The notes under the pieces: model-generated | What the model was told of the DNA's origin: nothing | Database searches by the model: none | The model's input: only the letters and a program-made list of their open reading frames with translations | Program-made: the position numbers and the translations under genes | Shown: piece by piece, positions 25,064-33,255 of the stretch | Layout: each line of letters starts with the position of its first letter | Numbering within the stretch: position 1 is the first letter of the stretch | NCBI RefSeq assembly: GCF_013407925.2 | Contig: NZ_CP060201.1 | Coordinates: 3,038,001 to 3,102,000 of the forward strand | Reading direction: 5' to 3' | DNA from: Pseudomonas protegens | GTDB lineage: Bacteria > Pseudomonadota > Gammaproteobacteria > Pseudomonadales > Pseudomonadaceae | DNA: 64,000 nt

Positions 25064-27256
25064 ATGCGCAAGCTTCTGCTCTCGGCCTTGACCCTCACCG
25101 CCCTATGCTCCGGCCAGGCCCAGGCCAGCTCGGACGACATCTGCTCACCGACCTGGAAGCTCTACGCCAACCAGTTGGACAATTGCAGCAACCTGCCCTT
25201 TCTCAGCCCGGGCAACGACAGCCGGGTCAACCTGCGGCTGCTGCTGGCCGACCAGGGCAGCCTGCCCCTGACGCCCCGGCCCCTGATTCAGGGTGAAGTA
25301 GGCCTGGGCTACGGTCCCGTGCCCTTCATGCACTATCGCCTGCACCCGGCGCCGCCCGAGCTCGACCCCGACACTGGCAACCCACCCAAGCCCGGCCCCT
25401 CGCCCGCCACCGCGCAGCTCGACAGCCTGCTGCAGGCCGTGGGCCTGCGTCGCGCCAATCAGGAAACCGCCGGCGACGGCTTTCTCTCCGGAGAAGGCAG
25501 CCGCTGCCGCAGCAACTCGGACGCCAGTGCCCTGGCGTTTGTCGAGCAGCTCGACCAGGCGCCACTGAGCCCGGAAGAACGCCAGGCCCTGGCCGAGGCC
25601 CGGGTGCAACTGCTGGCCAGCTGCGACTGGAACGCCAGCGAAATGAGCAAGCTGCTGCCGGGCAACCTGAACTCGCCAGCGGCCAAGGCGTTCGCCGGCT
25701 ACCTGCAGGCCGCCGCCGACTTCTACAGCGGCCGCTTCAACGAAGCCGGCAACGGTTTTGCCGCGCTCAAGGACAATCCCCAGCCCTGGCTGGCCGAAAC
25801 CGCGGCCTACATGAGCCCGCGCACCCTGCTCAACCTGGCCCAGCAGAACGCCTTCGATGAATGGAGCATGGTCAATCTGGAGCATGTGGACAAAGCCGTC
25901 CTGCAACAGGCCGGCGCCGGTTTCGAGGCCTACCTGAAGACTTATCCACAGGGCCGTTACGCCGTATCCGCCAGAGGCCTGATCCGCCGTGTGCACTGGC
26001 TGGCGGGCGACACCCAGGCCCTGGCCGATGACTACGCCCAGCAACTGACCCAGGCGCCCGGCACCCCGCGCAACATGCCTCTGGACGACCTGGTGGAAGA
26101 AGTCGACTACAAACTGCTGAGCCTGCCCGAAGACCACTTCAAGGCTCCGCTGCTGCTGGCGGTCAAGGACCTGATGCGCATGCGCGGCGCTCCTTCGGCA
26201 CCTCTGACCCGGGACGCCCTGCAACAGCAGAAGGCCCTGTTCGCCAGCCAGCCGGCGCTGTTCGACTACCTCCAGGCCGCTTTCAGCCTGTATGTCGAAC
26301 AGCAACCGGCGGCGGCACTCAAGCAACTGCCCAGCCAACTGCCGACGCAACTGGACTACCTGAGCTTCAGTCAGCAGACCCTGCGCGGCCTGGCCCTGCT
26401 GGCCCAACAGGACTGGAAAGGCGCCGAGGCGCTGTGGCTGCAACTGCTGCCCCTGGCCCAGCAACCGCTGCAACGCGAACAGCTGGAACTGGCCCTGGCC
26501 TTCACCTACGAGCGCAGCGGGCAACTGGCCAAGGTGTTCGCCGCCGACTCGCCGATCAAGACCGCCCAGGTGCGCAACATTCTCCTGCGCCAGGTGGCCT
26601 CGCCCAAACTGCTGCGCCAGCAGGCCCAACAGGCCGACTCGCCAGCGGAGCGCAACGCCGCACGCTTTATCCTGCTGTACAAGGACCTGACTCGCGGCCA
26701 GTACGCGGCCTTCGGCCAAGACTACGAGCAACTGCCGCCCAGCCTCCCCGACGATAGCCTTGGCGCCAGCCTGGGCTATATCTACCTATTTACGCCGCCA
26801 CTGCGCGACTTCCGCTGGAATGGCGCCCAACCTGAAGGGGAACAGCCGGACTACCGTTGCCCGAGCCTGGTGGAGACTGCCGCGCTCCTTGAGCGTGACC
26901 CGAAAGCGCCGACCGGGCTGCTCTGCCTCGGCGAGTTCATGCGTTTCAGCGGCTTCGACCGCATGCCCCTGGACACCCCGCCACCGGCCCAGAACCTGGG
27001 CGGCACCCAGGACACGTTCCCGGGCAAGCCGTTCTCGCGGCTCGACGGCTATCAGGTGGTGATCAACAACCCCAAGGCCAGCCGTGACGATCGCGCCTAC
27101 GCGCTGTACCGAGCCATCAACTGCTACGCCTCCTCGGGCCATAACAACTGTGGCGGTGCCGGTGTCGAGCCCGCCGTGCGCAAGGCCTGGTTCCGCCAGT
27201 TGAAGACCAAGTTGGGGGATACCCAGTGGGCTCAGTCGCTGCGTTACTACTGGTAG
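25064..27256 (+). CDS. Exported helical-repeat protein of unknown function
   Basis: A 730-residue protein with a cleavable signal peptide (cleavage near AQASS, residue 22). After an N-terminal non-repeat region with paired cysteines, the bulk is helical and Ala/Leu/Gln-rich with TPR-like spacing (for example FYSGRFNEAGNGFAALKDNP and QTLRGLALLAQQDWKGAEAL). The C-terminal part has more cysteines and ends in NNCGGAGVEPAVRKAWFRQL. It is likely periplasmic, or outer-membrane-associated and scaffold-like. It overlaps the DUF3142 gene by 31 bp, so the two probably act together. I do not recognise a named family. Confidence 0.8.
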   Translation: MRKLLLSALTLTALCSGQAQASSDDICSPTWKLYANQLDNCSNLPFLSPGNDSRVNLRLLLADQGSLPLTPRPLIQGEVGLGYGPVPFMHYRLHPAPPELDPDTGNPPKPGPSPATAQLDSLLQAVGLRRANQETAGDGFLSGEGSRCRSNSDASALAFVEQLDQAPLSPEERQALAEARVQLLASCDWNASEMSKLLPGNLNSPAAKAFAGYLQAAADFYSGRFNEAGNGFAALKDNPQPWLAETAAYMSPRTLLNLAQQNAFDEWSMVNLEHVDKAVLQQAGAGFEAYLKTYPQGRYAVSARGLIRRVHWLAGDTQALADDYAQQLTQAPGTPRNMPLDDLVEEVDYKLLSLPEDHFKAPLLLAVKDLMRMRGAPSAPLTRDALQQQKALFASQPALFDYLQAAFSLYVEQQPAAALKQLPSQLPTQLDYLSFSQQTLRGLALLAQQDWKGAEALWLQLLPLAQQPLQREQLELALAFTYERSGQLAKVFAADSPIKTAQVRNILLRQVASPKLLRQQAQQADSPAERNAARFILLYKDLTRGQYAAFGQDYEQLPPSLPDDSLGASLGYIYLFTPPLRDFRWNGAQPEGEQPDYRCPSLVETAALLERDPKAPTGLLCLGEFMRFSGFDRMPLDTPPPAQNLGGTQDTFPGKPFSRLDGYQVVINNPKASRDDRAYALYRAINCYASSGHNNCGGAGVEPAVRKAWFRQLKTKLGDTQWAQSLRYYW

Positions 27257-27981
27257 GCAAGCGCCTGGGCTATGGCCTGCTGCTGTGGCTGTGCTGGGCA
27301 ACGCCGGCCAGCGCGGCAGTGGACGCCGCCGACTACGACGCCTTCTGGCTGTGGAGCGGGGTCAAGACCCAGCCGGTGCTGGGCCAGGCCAGGACCCTGT
27401 ACCTCCTCCAGGGCCAGATCAGCCGTTCGCGACGCCACCCAGCCAGCGGCGTCCAGCTCATCGCCCAGGGCCTGCCGGTGTCGCGCCTACCCCAGGAACA
27501 GGTGTGGGTGGTGTACCGCGCCCACACCCTGGCCTGGCCCGCACCGCTGTATGACCAGTTGCTGGGCCAGGTCCAGCGTTGGCAGGCCACGGGCACCCAG
27601 GTAGTGGGCATCCAGATCGATTTCGACAGCAGCACCCACGACCTGGAGCGCTATGGCCATTTCCTCCGCGACCTGCGCCAGCGCCTGCCCGCGCAGTACC
27701 GCCTGAGCATCACCGGCCTGATGGACTGGGGCAGCAACGCCGACCCGCAAGCCATCGGCCAGCTTAAGGGCGTGGTGGACGAAGTGGTGGTGCAGACCTA
27801 CCAGGGCCGCCATAGCATTCCCAACTACGCAGCCTACCTGCCGCGCCTGGACCGCATGGGCCTGCCCTACAAGGTCGGCCTGATCCAGGGCGGTGACTGG
27901 CAGGAACCCCAGGCCCTGCGCGACAGCCCCTGGTTCAGGGGCTATGTGGTGTTTTTGCAGAATCCTCAGCCTGAGTCCTGA
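27226..27981 (+). CDS. DUF3142 family protein
   Basis: A 251-residue exported protein. The signal peptide is about residues 10-31 (GKRLGYGLLLWLCWATPASA). The DUF3142 pattern follows: YDAFWLWSGVKTQPVLGQAR, then VVGIQIDFDSSTHDLERYGH and LSITGLMDWGSN, then VVQTYQGRHSIPNYAAYL. The acidic IDFD and the barrel-like strands resemble glycoside-hydrolase TIM barrels, so a carbohydrate-related role is a fair inference but not shown. It starts with GTG at 27226, 31 bp inside the preceding gene, with GGGGGA upstream. Confidence 0.85.
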   Translation: MGSVAALLLVGKRLGYGLLLWLCWATPASAAVDAADYDAFWLWSGVKTQPVLGQARTLYLLQGQISRSRRHPASGVQLIAQGLPVSRLPQEQVWVVYRAHTLAWPAPLYDQLLGQVQRWQATGTQVVGIQIDFDSSTHDLERYGHFLRDLRQRLPAQYRLSITGLMDWGSNADPQAIGQLKGVVDEVVVQTYQGRHSIPNYAAYLPRLDRMGLPYKVGLIQGGDWQEPQALRDSPWFRGYVVFLQNPQPES

Positions 27982-28136
27982 ATCCGGCGCAATAAGTGCT
28001 CACAGTAATACCCATGGATGCCCTTGATCCTCGAAGCCTGCTGGGGCAAAACGGTCCCTGCGGAGTTGATGTACCAGACAGCCATTTGCCATTCCTCACT
28101 CGTCGGACAAGGATTGACCCCCACGAGTACAGGCAC
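27966..28136 (-). CDS. Possible small protein of 56 residues
   Basis: An open frame on the minus strand starting with GTG after GAGG (9 nt upstream) and ending 16 bp inside the end of the DUF3142 gene. The product looks protein-like rather than a shadow (GVNPCPTSEEWQMAVWYINS, then a basic end HGYYCEHLLRRIQ), with Trp, Tyr and Cys residues. I recognise no family. It may be a fragment of a degraded gene. Confidence 0.35.
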   Translation of the reverse strand: MPVLVGVNPCPTSEEWQMAVWYINSAGTVLPQQASRIKGIHGYYCEHLLRRIQDSG

Positions 28137-28201
28137 TAGGCTCGACCTCACAACTCAACCCCGTACGCAGAGATTAAGTTCGCTGGCCGTTGGGGTGAAA
28201 A

Positions 28202-28223
28202 AACCGGCCCAGGCCGGTTTTTT
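28202..28223 (+). terminator. Rho-independent terminator
   Basis: AACCGGC-CCAG-GCCGGTT followed by a run of six T on the plus strand, with a matching A-run on the left so that it can work both ways. It ends the transcript of the TPR-like/DUF3142 pair, or a minus-strand transcript, just before the NYN gene (start 28244). Confidence 0.75.
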
Positions 28224-28243
28224 CGTTTCCAGGGAATGGAATA

Positions 28244-28933
28244 GTGCGCACGGCCTTTTTTGTCGACGGCTACAACCTGTTCTACGGGTTGCTGGCGGAC
28301 ACCCCATTCAAGTGGCTCGACCTGCCCGGGTTGCTGACCCATATCGTGCAGATCGAGAACCCCGCCAGCCGACTGGTCTCGGTCGACTACTTCACCTCTT
28401 CGGTCAAACCCCGGCTGGCCACCCGCGGCCGGGCCTCCAAGGAAGCACAAGACACCTACTTGCGGGCCTTGAAAGCGCGCCAGGTCAATGTGCACCTGGG
28501 TCGCCACCAGCTTGAACCGGCCAAAGCCCCGCGCTTCATCGATAAAACCGTGGGAGCTTCGCGCCAAGACACGGTGGACATCTGGAAACTCGAGGAAAAG
28601 GAAACCGATGTGCACCTGGCGATCAGCATGTATCGCCTCGCGGCCAGACAGCTGCTGCATCCTCCAGGCGAGCGCATCGAACAACTGGTGCTGGTCTCGG
28701 GGGATACCGACATGACACCGGCGCTGCGGGCCATTCGCGAGGACTTCCCGGACGTGACCCTTGGCGTGATCCTGCCTCACCGGCCACAGTACCCGCGTCC
28801 GCAACCCGGCTCCCTGAAAGCGCAGGCCCACTGGATGCGCCGGGTCGTCACCGCCGAGGAACTGCAAAAACACCAGTTCCCCGAGCGAGTCGCGACCCGC
28901 AAGGCGCCCGCGATCAAACCGGACTATTGGTGA
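28244..28933 (+). CDS. NYN-domain (LabA/PIN-like) putative ribonuclease
   Basis: A 229-residue protein with an NYN domain, a PIN-like fold that usually cleaves RNA with a metal ion. Marks are FFVDGYNLFYG at the very N-terminus (catalytic Asp 8), EKETDVHLAISMYRLAARQL in the middle with another conserved Asp, and LVLVSGDTDMTPALRAIRED with the last Asp residues. The whole acidic set is present, so it is probably active. It starts with GTG after AGGGA. It stands alone behind a terminator; its RNA target is unknown. Confidence 0.87.
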   Translation: MRTAFFVDGYNLFYGLLADTPFKWLDLPGLLTHIVQIENPASRLVSVDYFTSSVKPRLATRGRASKEAQDTYLRALKARQVNVHLGRHQLEPAKAPRFIDKTVGASRQDTVDIWKLEEKETDVHLAISMYRLAARQLLHPPGERIEQLVLVSGDTDMTPALRAIREDFPDVTLGVILPHRPQYPRPQPGSLKAQAHWMRRVVTAEELQKHQFPERVATRKAPAIKPDYW

Positions 28934-28951
28934 GCCCCGACGGCAGCGGGC

Positions 28952-30160
28952 TTACCAGTCATAGGTCAAACTCGACACCATGGTCCGCCCCTCACCGTAG
29001 TAGCAGTCCCAGATGCTGGTGCACTTGGCGACGTAGGTCTTGTCGGTGAGGTTCTTCACCTTCAACGCCAGCTTCACGCCCTTCCATTGCAGCGGCGATT
29101 TTTCCAGGTCGGAGGTCAGGATATTCTCCTGGTCCAGCTGTTAGGCCGACACCTGGACGAAGCTCTCCTGGCCCGGTGGCTGGAACTTCCCCCCCACTTC
29201 GTACTGTTTGCCCGTGGACGGCTCGAAAGCGCTGCCCCCGATGCTGGTGCCACTCAACGGCAGGAACGACTCCGAGTAGCTGACAAAGGGCGCCAGCCCG
29301 TTGTCGAACAGGTACACCAACCCGCCGCGCCCGGTGAAGGACTGGCTCTTGGCGTTGGTATGCCCCCCGTTGAGCGGCGTCTTGTTATCGGTTTCCGCCC
29401 AATCGTTGCGACCGCCCAGCACCAGCACCCATTTTTCGTACTTGATCTGGTCCTGCACATACAGGCCGGTCTGAGTGATGGTGTTGTCCCACTGGTAAGG
29501 GTTGGCGAAATTCAGCGACTGACCGTAAGTGGGAGTGAACATGTCGAGGATCGGCGGGTTGAAGTCGTACTTGCCGTCGAACTTGGAATTGAAGTGGTAG
29601 TAGTCCAGACCCACCAGCAGGGTATGGCTGAACGGCCCGGTGTCGAACTGGGCCTGGGCGATGTTATCCACGCCATAGACCTTGTTGTGCTGCTTCCAGT
29701 CGACGCCGTAGCGGGTCATGTAGCGCTGGTCGTTGAGTCCGGTCTTGGGGTTGCTGACGAACTTGTAGCCGTGCAGCGGCGCGCGGTAGCGGTCATCGAC
29801 GTCGGCATAACGGGCGTTCTGCTTCAGGGTCCAGACATCGTTCAGGCGATGGGAGAACTCGTAGCCGAGGACAAACTGGTCACGATCGTAGGCATTGACC
29901 CCAGGCTCGCCGAAAAACAGGTCGCGGTCGATCTTGCCATTGGGGTTGGCGAACACCGTGCCGACGCTGGGCAGGCCCTGGGCCTCGGGCACGTCGTTGT
30001 CCTTCTAGAACTGGGCGAACAGCGTCAACTGGGTGTCGTCATCGGGCCGCCAGGTCAGGCTCGGGGCGATGAACTGGCGCTGACGCTGGACGTAATCGAC
30101 GGCGTCCTGGCTGTCGCTGGCCAACTCGGTCAGGCGATAGAGGAACTGCCCCAGGGGCTT
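28952..30160 (-). pseudogene. Remnant of a TonB-dependent siderophore receptor
   Basis: The frame reads as the second half of a FhuA/FpvA-type receptor but is broken. From 30160 the in-frame peptide GQFLYRLTELASDSQDAVDY leads to LTLFAQF, then TAG at about 30004-30006 (expected Gln). A long open stretch follows (29141-29992), ending at a TAA where Tyr is expected (SA*QLDQENIL). The frame then continues to the true C-terminus near 28952 (LTDKTYVAKCTSIWDCYYGE). Between ILTSD and LEKSPLQW a block of roughly a hundred residues found in intact receptors is missing, and the signal peptide, plug and first strands are absent. About 400 codons remain of the usual 700-800. Confidence 0.85.
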
Positions 30161-30493
30161 TCATTCTGCGTAGAGCATCTGGTAGCAGGCCTGGATCGCG
30201 CGGGTCATGTACTTCTGCACCGAACTGACCGACACCTCCAGGCGCTCGGCGATCTGCGCATTACCCAAGCCTTCGAACTGCGACATGACAAAGGCCTGGC
30301 GCACCTTGTCCGGCATGCGATCGAGCATGGTGTCGATCTGCATCAGGGTTTCCAGGATCAGCGCGCGGCTTTCCAGGGAAGGGGTCTGCGGCTCCGGCAG
30401 GTGGGCGATGCTGTCCAGGCGCTTGCGCAACCAGCCGTGGTGATCCCGATACAGACGATGGAGCTGGGCGTTGCCGTCAGTGGTGGCTGGCAT
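30161..30493 (-). pseudogene. Internally deleted FecI-type ECF sigma factor
   Basis: A 110-residue frame. The start (MPATTDGNAQLHRLYRDHHG) and the end (LPDKVRQAFVMSQFEGLGNA.., then SVQKYMTRAIQACYQMLYAE) match FecI-family sigma factors, but intact members have about 165-175 residues. Region 2, which binds core polymerase and the -10 box, is largely missing, with WLR joined directly to a linker that runs into LPEPQ. The deletion keeps the frame. It ends right where the broken receptor begins, and the fecR anti-sigma gene that normally lies between is absent. It is almost certainly non-functional. Confidence 0.8.
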
Positions 30494-30514
30494 GAATGAA
30501 ACTGCGCACATGAT

Positions 30515-30529
30515 TGAGAGCAATTGTCA
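30515..30529 (-). promoter_or_regulatory. Possible Fur box upstream of the broken fecI
   Basis: TGACAATTGCTCTCA on the minus strand agrees with the 7-1-7 Fur pattern TGATAATNATTATCA at 10 of 14 positions and lies 22 bp before the fecI-like start. Iron control would be expected for this locus; the gene it served is now decayed. Confidence 0.4.
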
Positions 30530-30563
30530 TTACGATTTTTTCTCAATCCAGGCAAAACGCTTT

Positions 30564-32174
30564 TCAGGGCGACGGGCTGGCGGCCTGCAACGGGTACACC
30601 GACTCCCAGCCGCCGCCCAGGGCCTTGTACAGCCCGACCATGGCCAACGACACCCCGGCGGAGCTTTCCACCCACTGCTCCTGGGTGGCCAGCAAGGCGC
30701 CCTGCACGGTCAGGACGTTGACGAAATCCACCACGCCCTCGACGTACTGCTGCTGCGCGGTACGCAGGGCGATCTGGTTCTGCCGCACCGCCTCGGCCAG
30801 GCTGTCGCGCCGCAACTGACTGGCGTTGTAGCGGGTCAGTTGATCGTCGATTTCATGCCAGGCCCGCAGCACGGTCTGCTGGTAAGCCAGGGCCGCTTCC
30901 TGCTGCTGGGCCTCGCGCAGCTGGAGCATGCCCCGCAGGCGTCCGCCGTCGAACAGCGGCAGGCTGAACTGCGGGCCGATGCCGAACTGGCGCGAGCCCC
31001 AGCTGCCGAAATCCGCCAGTTGCAGGGCCTGGGAGCCAACGTTGCCGGACAGGGTAATGCGCGGATAGAAATCGCCCTTGGCCACGCCGATGCTGGCCGT
31101 GGCCGCGTGCAGCCGGGCCTCGGCCTGACGGATGTCCGGGCGCCGCTCGGCCAGCTGCGAAGGCAGGCCGATAGCCACCCGGGACGGCGCTTGCGGCACG
31201 GGGGCGGCACTGGCCAGTTGCTGGTGCAGGGCCTGGGGCGGCTCCCCCAGCAGCAGGCTCAGGGCATTGATCAACTGCGCCTGACGCTGTTGCAGCGCAG
31301 GCCGTTGCGCCTCGATGGTGGCGACCTGGGCAGCGGCTTCGGCCACGTCGAGGTCGGTGGCCACGCCGTCGGCCAGGCGCAATTGCGAGAGCTTCAGGCT
31401 GTGTCGGGCCACCTCCAGGTTCTGCTCGGTGACTGCCAGGATGTTCTGTACGCCGCGCAGCTGGATGTAGTCCTGGGCGGTTTGCGCCAGCACCGACAGC
31501 AGCACCCCGCGTCGATCGTTTTCCGCCACTTCCAGGGTCGCGTCGGCGGCCTCGGTTTCGCGCCGGACCCGGCCCCACAGATCCAGCTCCCAGGCCGCGG
31601 AGAAGCCCGCTTCCCAGAGACTGAAGGCCGACTTGCCGCTGTTCCCCGAAGGGTCGTTCAGGCCTTCGGCGCTGTTGCGTTTGCGTGCGTAGCCGCCATT
31701 GGCCGAGGTGCTCGGGTAGCGCTCGGCGCTGATCACCTGGCGCGCCGCCCGGCTCTGCTGCAAGCGGCTGGTGGCCAGTTGCAGGTCGAGGTTGTCGCTC
31801 AGCGCCCGACGACTCAGGGCCGACAGTTGCGGGTCGTTGAACACCTCCCACCAGCGCTCCTGCATGGGGCTGTCCACTGCCCGGCTGGCGGCGCCTGGCG
31901 CAGGCAGCGACCAGGCCTGGACCTGGGTCGCCCGCGGCCGCTGAAAATCCGGACCGACGTTGCACGCGGCCAGGGACAGCAGGCTCAGCGCCAGCAGAGT
32001 GCGGAGCCCGTGGCCAGGGAGCTTGCTTGCGTTCGAGTGCGTAGCACTCGCCAGGCAGCCCTGATCGGCGGCCTGGGCCACCGCGGCGCGCGGTTCCGGG
32101 GTCGCTGCGCTACCCAGCGGGAGCAAGCGCCCTCGCCACCAGGCGCCTGTGTGCTTGCGGGGTACGCTGCTCAT
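30564..32174 (-). CDS. NodT-family efflux outer-membrane lipoprotein with a repeat-extended leader
   Basis: A 536-residue outer-membrane channel of the OprM type. The mature protein starts at the lipobox Cys (LLSLAACN, about residue 71), followed by VGPDFQRP. Two coiled-coil halves follow, with AERRPDIRQAEARLHAATAS in the middle. The ATG at 32174 overlaps the adaptor gene by 4 bp, the normal arrangement. Between that start and the hydrophobic signal core lie about 55 extra residues encoded by a REP-type repeat (32010-32140), giving an unusually long, polar n-region. There is no ATG, GTG or TTG between the repeat and the hydrophobic core, although a GTG lies inside the repeat. Whether the protein is still exported well is uncertain. 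Confidence 0.88.
   Translation of the reverse strand: MSSVPRKHTGAWWRGRLLPLGSAATPEPRAAVAQAADQGCLASATHSNASKLPGHGLRTLLALSLLSLAACNVGPDFQRPRATQVQAWSLPAPGAASRAVDSPMQERWWEVFNDPQLSALSRRALSDNLDLQLATSRLQQSRAARQVISAERYPSTSANGGYARKRNSAEGLNDPSGNSGKSAFSLWEAGFSAAWELDLWGRVRRETEAADATLEVAENDRRGVLLSVLAQTAQDYIQLRGVQNILAVTEQNLEVARHSLKLSQLRLADGVATDLDVAEAAAQVATIEAQRPALQQRQAQLINALSLLLGEPPQALHQQLASAAPVPQAPSRVAIGLPSQLAERRPDIRQAEARLHAATASIGVAKGDFYPRITLSGNVGSQALQLADFGSWGSRQFGIGPQFSLPLFDGGRLRGMLQLREAQQQEAALAYQQTVLRAWHEIDDQLTRYNASQLRRDSLAEAVRQNQIALRTAQQQYVEGVVDFVNVLTVQGALLATQEQWVESSAGVSLAMVGLYKALGGGWESVYPLQAASPSP
32010..32140. repeat. REPIN-like inverted pair of REP sequences inside a coding region
   Basis: GTGGCCAGGGAGCTTGC (32010-32026) and, in opposite orientation, GTGGCGAGGGCGCTTGCTCC (reading down from 32139) are diverged copies of a common P. 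fluorescens-group REP, each followed by a GCGCAGC- or GCGTAGCAC-type palindrome. The pair sits in frame at the 5' end of the outer-membrane lipoprotein gene. No transposase gene for it (RAYT) is in the window. Confidence 0.75.
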
Positions 32175-33241
32175 CGCTGGGTCACCTCGCGGGCGCTGGT
32201 GGCCGAGCTGTGGGTGTCGACGCTGGCTTCCACCGACATGCCGACCCGCAGGCGCTCGGCCATCGGCTGGTCGGGCTCCAGGACAATCTTCACCGGAATG
32301 CGTTGCACCACCTTGGTGAAGTTGCCGGTGGCGTTGTCCGGTTTCACCGCGGCGAAGGTCACGCCGGTGGCCGGGGCCAGACTCTCGACGCGGCCCTGCA
32401 GGGTTTCGCCACCCAGGCTGTCGACCCGCACCTCGACGGTTTGCCCGGCATGCATGGCGGTGAGCTGGGTTTCCTGGAAGTTGGCCAGTACATAGGCCTG
32501 CTGCAAGGGCACCACGGCGAGGAGCTTGCTGCCCGGGGTGACATAGGCGCCGACCCGTACCGCGCGCTCGCCGACCATGCCGTCCACCGGCGCCACGATG
32601 CGGGTGTAGGACAGCTCGTAGCTGGCCATTTCCAGGGCCGCCTGGGCCCGCTTCAGGCTGCCTTCGGCGGCGTCGCGCTGGGCGGTGAGGATTTCCACCT
32701 GCTTGCGTTCCGCCGCCAGGGCCGCGGTGGCGGTGGCCACGCGGGCACTGGCCTGGTCGATGCGGGTCCTGGCTTGCTGGGCGTTCTGCACCGTACCGGC
32801 GCCGACCCCGGCCAGGTGGTTGTAGCGGTTCAGCTCATGCTCGGCAAAAGCCCGCTCGGCCTGGGCCGCGCTCAAGGCCGCCTGGGCCTGGGCAATCACC
32901 GAGCTCTGCCGGTCCAGGGTCGCCCGGGCGTTCTGCAGCTGGGCCTTGGCCACCAGGGTTTCGGCATCCGCCGCCTGGGCCGCGGCCCGCAGGTCGCGGT
33001 CGTCGATCAGCGCCAGCAGTTGCCCGGCCTTGACTTGCTGGTTGTCCTCCACCAGCACTTCCTTGATGAACCCGGCCACCCGTGGCGCCACCAGGGTGTA
33101 GTCGGCGGCGATGAAGGCATCGTTGGTGCTCTGCGCGCCAGCGCGGCCAAACAGCCCGGGCACCAGCAGGTACACCAGCACACCAAGGGCGGCCACCGTC
33201 GCCACGGCGACGGCGATTTTATCTTTGCTCTGGATCGTCAT
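32171..33241 (-). CDS. HlyD-family adaptor, EmrA-like
   Basis: A 356-residue membrane-fusion protein with one N-terminal helix (about 10-30). The first lipoyl half is STNDAFIAADYTLVAPRVAG then FIKEVLVEDNQQVKAGQLLA; a long coiled-coil hairpin spans about 85-200; the second lipoyl half is ELSYTRIVAPVDGMVGERAV. It links the MFS pump upstream to the outer-membrane lipoprotein downstream, forming an EmrAB-TolC-like tripartite pump. It is 14 bp after the MFS gene and overlaps the channel gene by 4 bp. Confidence 0.93.
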   Translation of the reverse strand: MTIQSKDKIAVAVATVAALGVLVYLLVPGLFGRAGAQSTNDAFIAADYTLVAPRVAGFIKEVLVEDNQQVKAGQLLALIDDRDLRAAAQAADAETLVAKAQLQNARATLDRQSSVIAQAQAALSAAQAERAFAEHELNRYNHLAGVGAGTVQNAQQARTRIDQASARVATATAALAAERKQVEILTAQRDAAEGSLKRAQAALEMASYELSYTRIVAPVDGMVGERAVRVGAYVTPGSKLLAVVPLQQAYVLANFQETQLTAMHAGQTVEVRVDSLGGETLQGRVESLAPATGVTFAAVKPDNATGNFTKVVQRIPVKIVLEPDQPMAERLRVGMSVEASVDTHSSATSAREVTQR

Positions 33242-33255
33242 AAAAACCTTCTCGT

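Noticed and set aside
29141..29992. A complete 283-residue gene
   Set aside because: Receptor sequence continues in frame on both sides of the two stop codons, so it is the middle of a pseudogene.
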